A program made the translations under genes and the position numbers. Shown in pieces: positions 14,472 to 15,039 of a DNA stretch of 15,039 nucleotides (position 1 is the first letter of the stretch; each line of letters opens with the position of its first letter). This DNA comes from JAJZXY01 sp046706185 (lineage in GTDB: Archaea > Thermoplasmatota > Thermoplasmata > Sysuiplasmatales > Sysuiplasmataceae), in the NCBI GenBank assembly GCA_046706185.1, contig JBJKPR010000049.1, forward strand, positions 1 to 15,039, given 5' to 3'. The notes beneath the pieces are model-generated. The model did not search any database, had not been told where the DNA came from, and was given only the letters and a program-made list of their open reading frames with translations.

Positions 14472-15039
14472 GAGCCTGCATCCTCCCTGGGTCGAACCTG
14501 TTGAGAAGCAGCGAATTGGTGACAACAGTCGTGCTGCTGAATGCCATTGCGAGAGCCGCGAGAATTGGAAGGTAGCTGTACATCCCGATACCGAAGAATG
14601 GAACAAGGACACCTGCTGCGACAGGCATCAGCACCGAGTTGTAGGCGAACGCCCAGAAAAGGTTCTGCTTTATCTTGGAAAGTGTTTTGCGTCCGAGCAT
14701 TATTGCAGTGGCAACATCTCTCAGGTCGTTTTTCATAAGGATCATGTTCCCGGAAGACTTCGCAACATCGGTTCCAGAACCTATCGCGATACCCAGGTCG
14801 GCAAGGGCCAGAGATGGGGCGTCATTGACGCCGTCGCCCACCATTGCCACGACATGATGTTCCTTTTGAAGCGCGGAAATCACGTTCTGCTTCTCGTCCG
14901 GTTTGAGCCCGGCACGGTATTCAGCGATGCCGGCGCGTGAGGCAACAAGAGATGCAGCCTTTTCATTGTCGCCCGTGAGCATTACCACTTCAAGACCCAT
15001 GCTCTCAAGCATCCTGACCGCGTCTGTGATGCCTGGCTT
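14428..15039 (-). CDS. copA: Copper-exporting P1B-type ATPase, C-terminal part (gene continues beyond the window)
   Basis: 203 residues are visible; the N-terminus lies beyond 15039. The piece covers the end of the cytoplasmic ATP-hydrolysis region, with MLTGDN and VGDGVNDAPSLALADLGIAIGSGTDVAKSS, and the last two membrane helices. NLFWAFAYNSVLMP and MAFSSTTVV match the Cu(I) transport-site residues (YN in helix 7, MxxSS in helix 8) of the P1B-1 subgroup, so Cu(I) export is the best call. The C-terminal tail is short and basic (GRMQAHALGRRRASEAASS) and overlaps the next gene. Metal-binding N-terminal domains, if any, are outside the window. In a cell that loads CuA, CuB and a blue copper protein, copper export and delivery would be closely linked. 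Confidence 0.95.
   Translation of the reverse strand, partial: KPGITDAVRMLESMGLEVVMLTGDNEKAASLVASRAGIAEYRAGLKPDEKQNVISALQKEHHVVAMVGDGVNDAPSLALADLGIAIGSGTDVAKSSGNMILMKNDLRDVATAIMLGRKTLSKIKQNLFWAFAYNSVLMPVAAGVLVPFFGIGMYSYLPILAALAMAFSSTTVVTNSLLLNRFDPGRMQAHALGRRRASEAASS

Noticed and set aside
14472..14612. Longer N-terminus for the cysteine-containing protein after copA
   Set aside because: It would extend the overlap with the ATPase transmembrane coding region to about 185 bases; the ATG at 14471 has a proper ribosome site.
14224..14940. 238-residue plus-strand frame opposite the copper ATPase and its neighbour
   Set aside because: It is antisense to two well-supported minus-strand genes, with low-complexity Ser/Arg-rich translation and no ribosome site.

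Overview
The window looks like chromosomal DNA of an archaeon, most likely an aerobic, acid-living member of the Thermoplasmata. This placement is an inference. The evidence is: TATA-type promoters about 25-30 bases upstream of starts, several apparently leaderless; heavy AGA/AGG arginine and ATA isoleucine codon use; a class II tRNA-Leu with no encoded CCA; a fused oxidase subunit I-III; a sulfocyanin-like blue copper protein where other organisms use cytochrome c; and many N-glycosylation sequons in the extracytoplasmic domains. I see no CxxCH cytochrome c motif anywhere in the window.

Positions 1-11129 form a respiratory island. In order it holds a membrane-anchored cupredoxin (minus), tatA (plus), tatC (minus), the oxidase operon coxAC - 54-residue membrane peptide - coxB (plus), a 1.3 kb gap, cytochrome b and Rieske (minus, one operon) and heme O synthase ctaB (plus). 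The parts fit one electron path: quinol to Rieske/cytochrome b, then to the cupredoxin, then to the CuA site of CoxB, then to the heme-copper centre of CoxA. TatA/TatC would export the folded Rieske protein, which carries an RRKFIK twin-arginine motif, and CtaB would start heme modification for the oxidase. The genes sit in several divergent or convergent units rather than one operon.

The gap at 5928-7242 is the least explained stretch. It holds a 122-residue plus-strand reading frame with arginine codon use unlike its neighbours, and a minus-strand frame just downstream of cytochrome b that weakly resembles the end of a cupredoxin.

Positions 11130-15039 are more ordinary: two small membrane proteins facing each other around a hairpin (11347-11628 and 11718-12083), a CPA1 sodium/proton antiporter, a tRNA-Leu(CAA), and a partial copper-exporting P1B ATPase overlapping an unrecognised cysteine-containing protein.

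Points that depart from expectation: the K-channel lysine of CoxA is replaced by leucine, with a tyrosine at the position used by B-type oxidases; cytochrome b has PPWF in place of PEWY and about four extra C-terminal membrane segments; the Rieske protein has a 56-residue extension before its twin arginines; the cupredoxin has a cytoplasmic N-terminal domain of about 90 residues; and a small unannotated peptide lies inside the oxidase operon.
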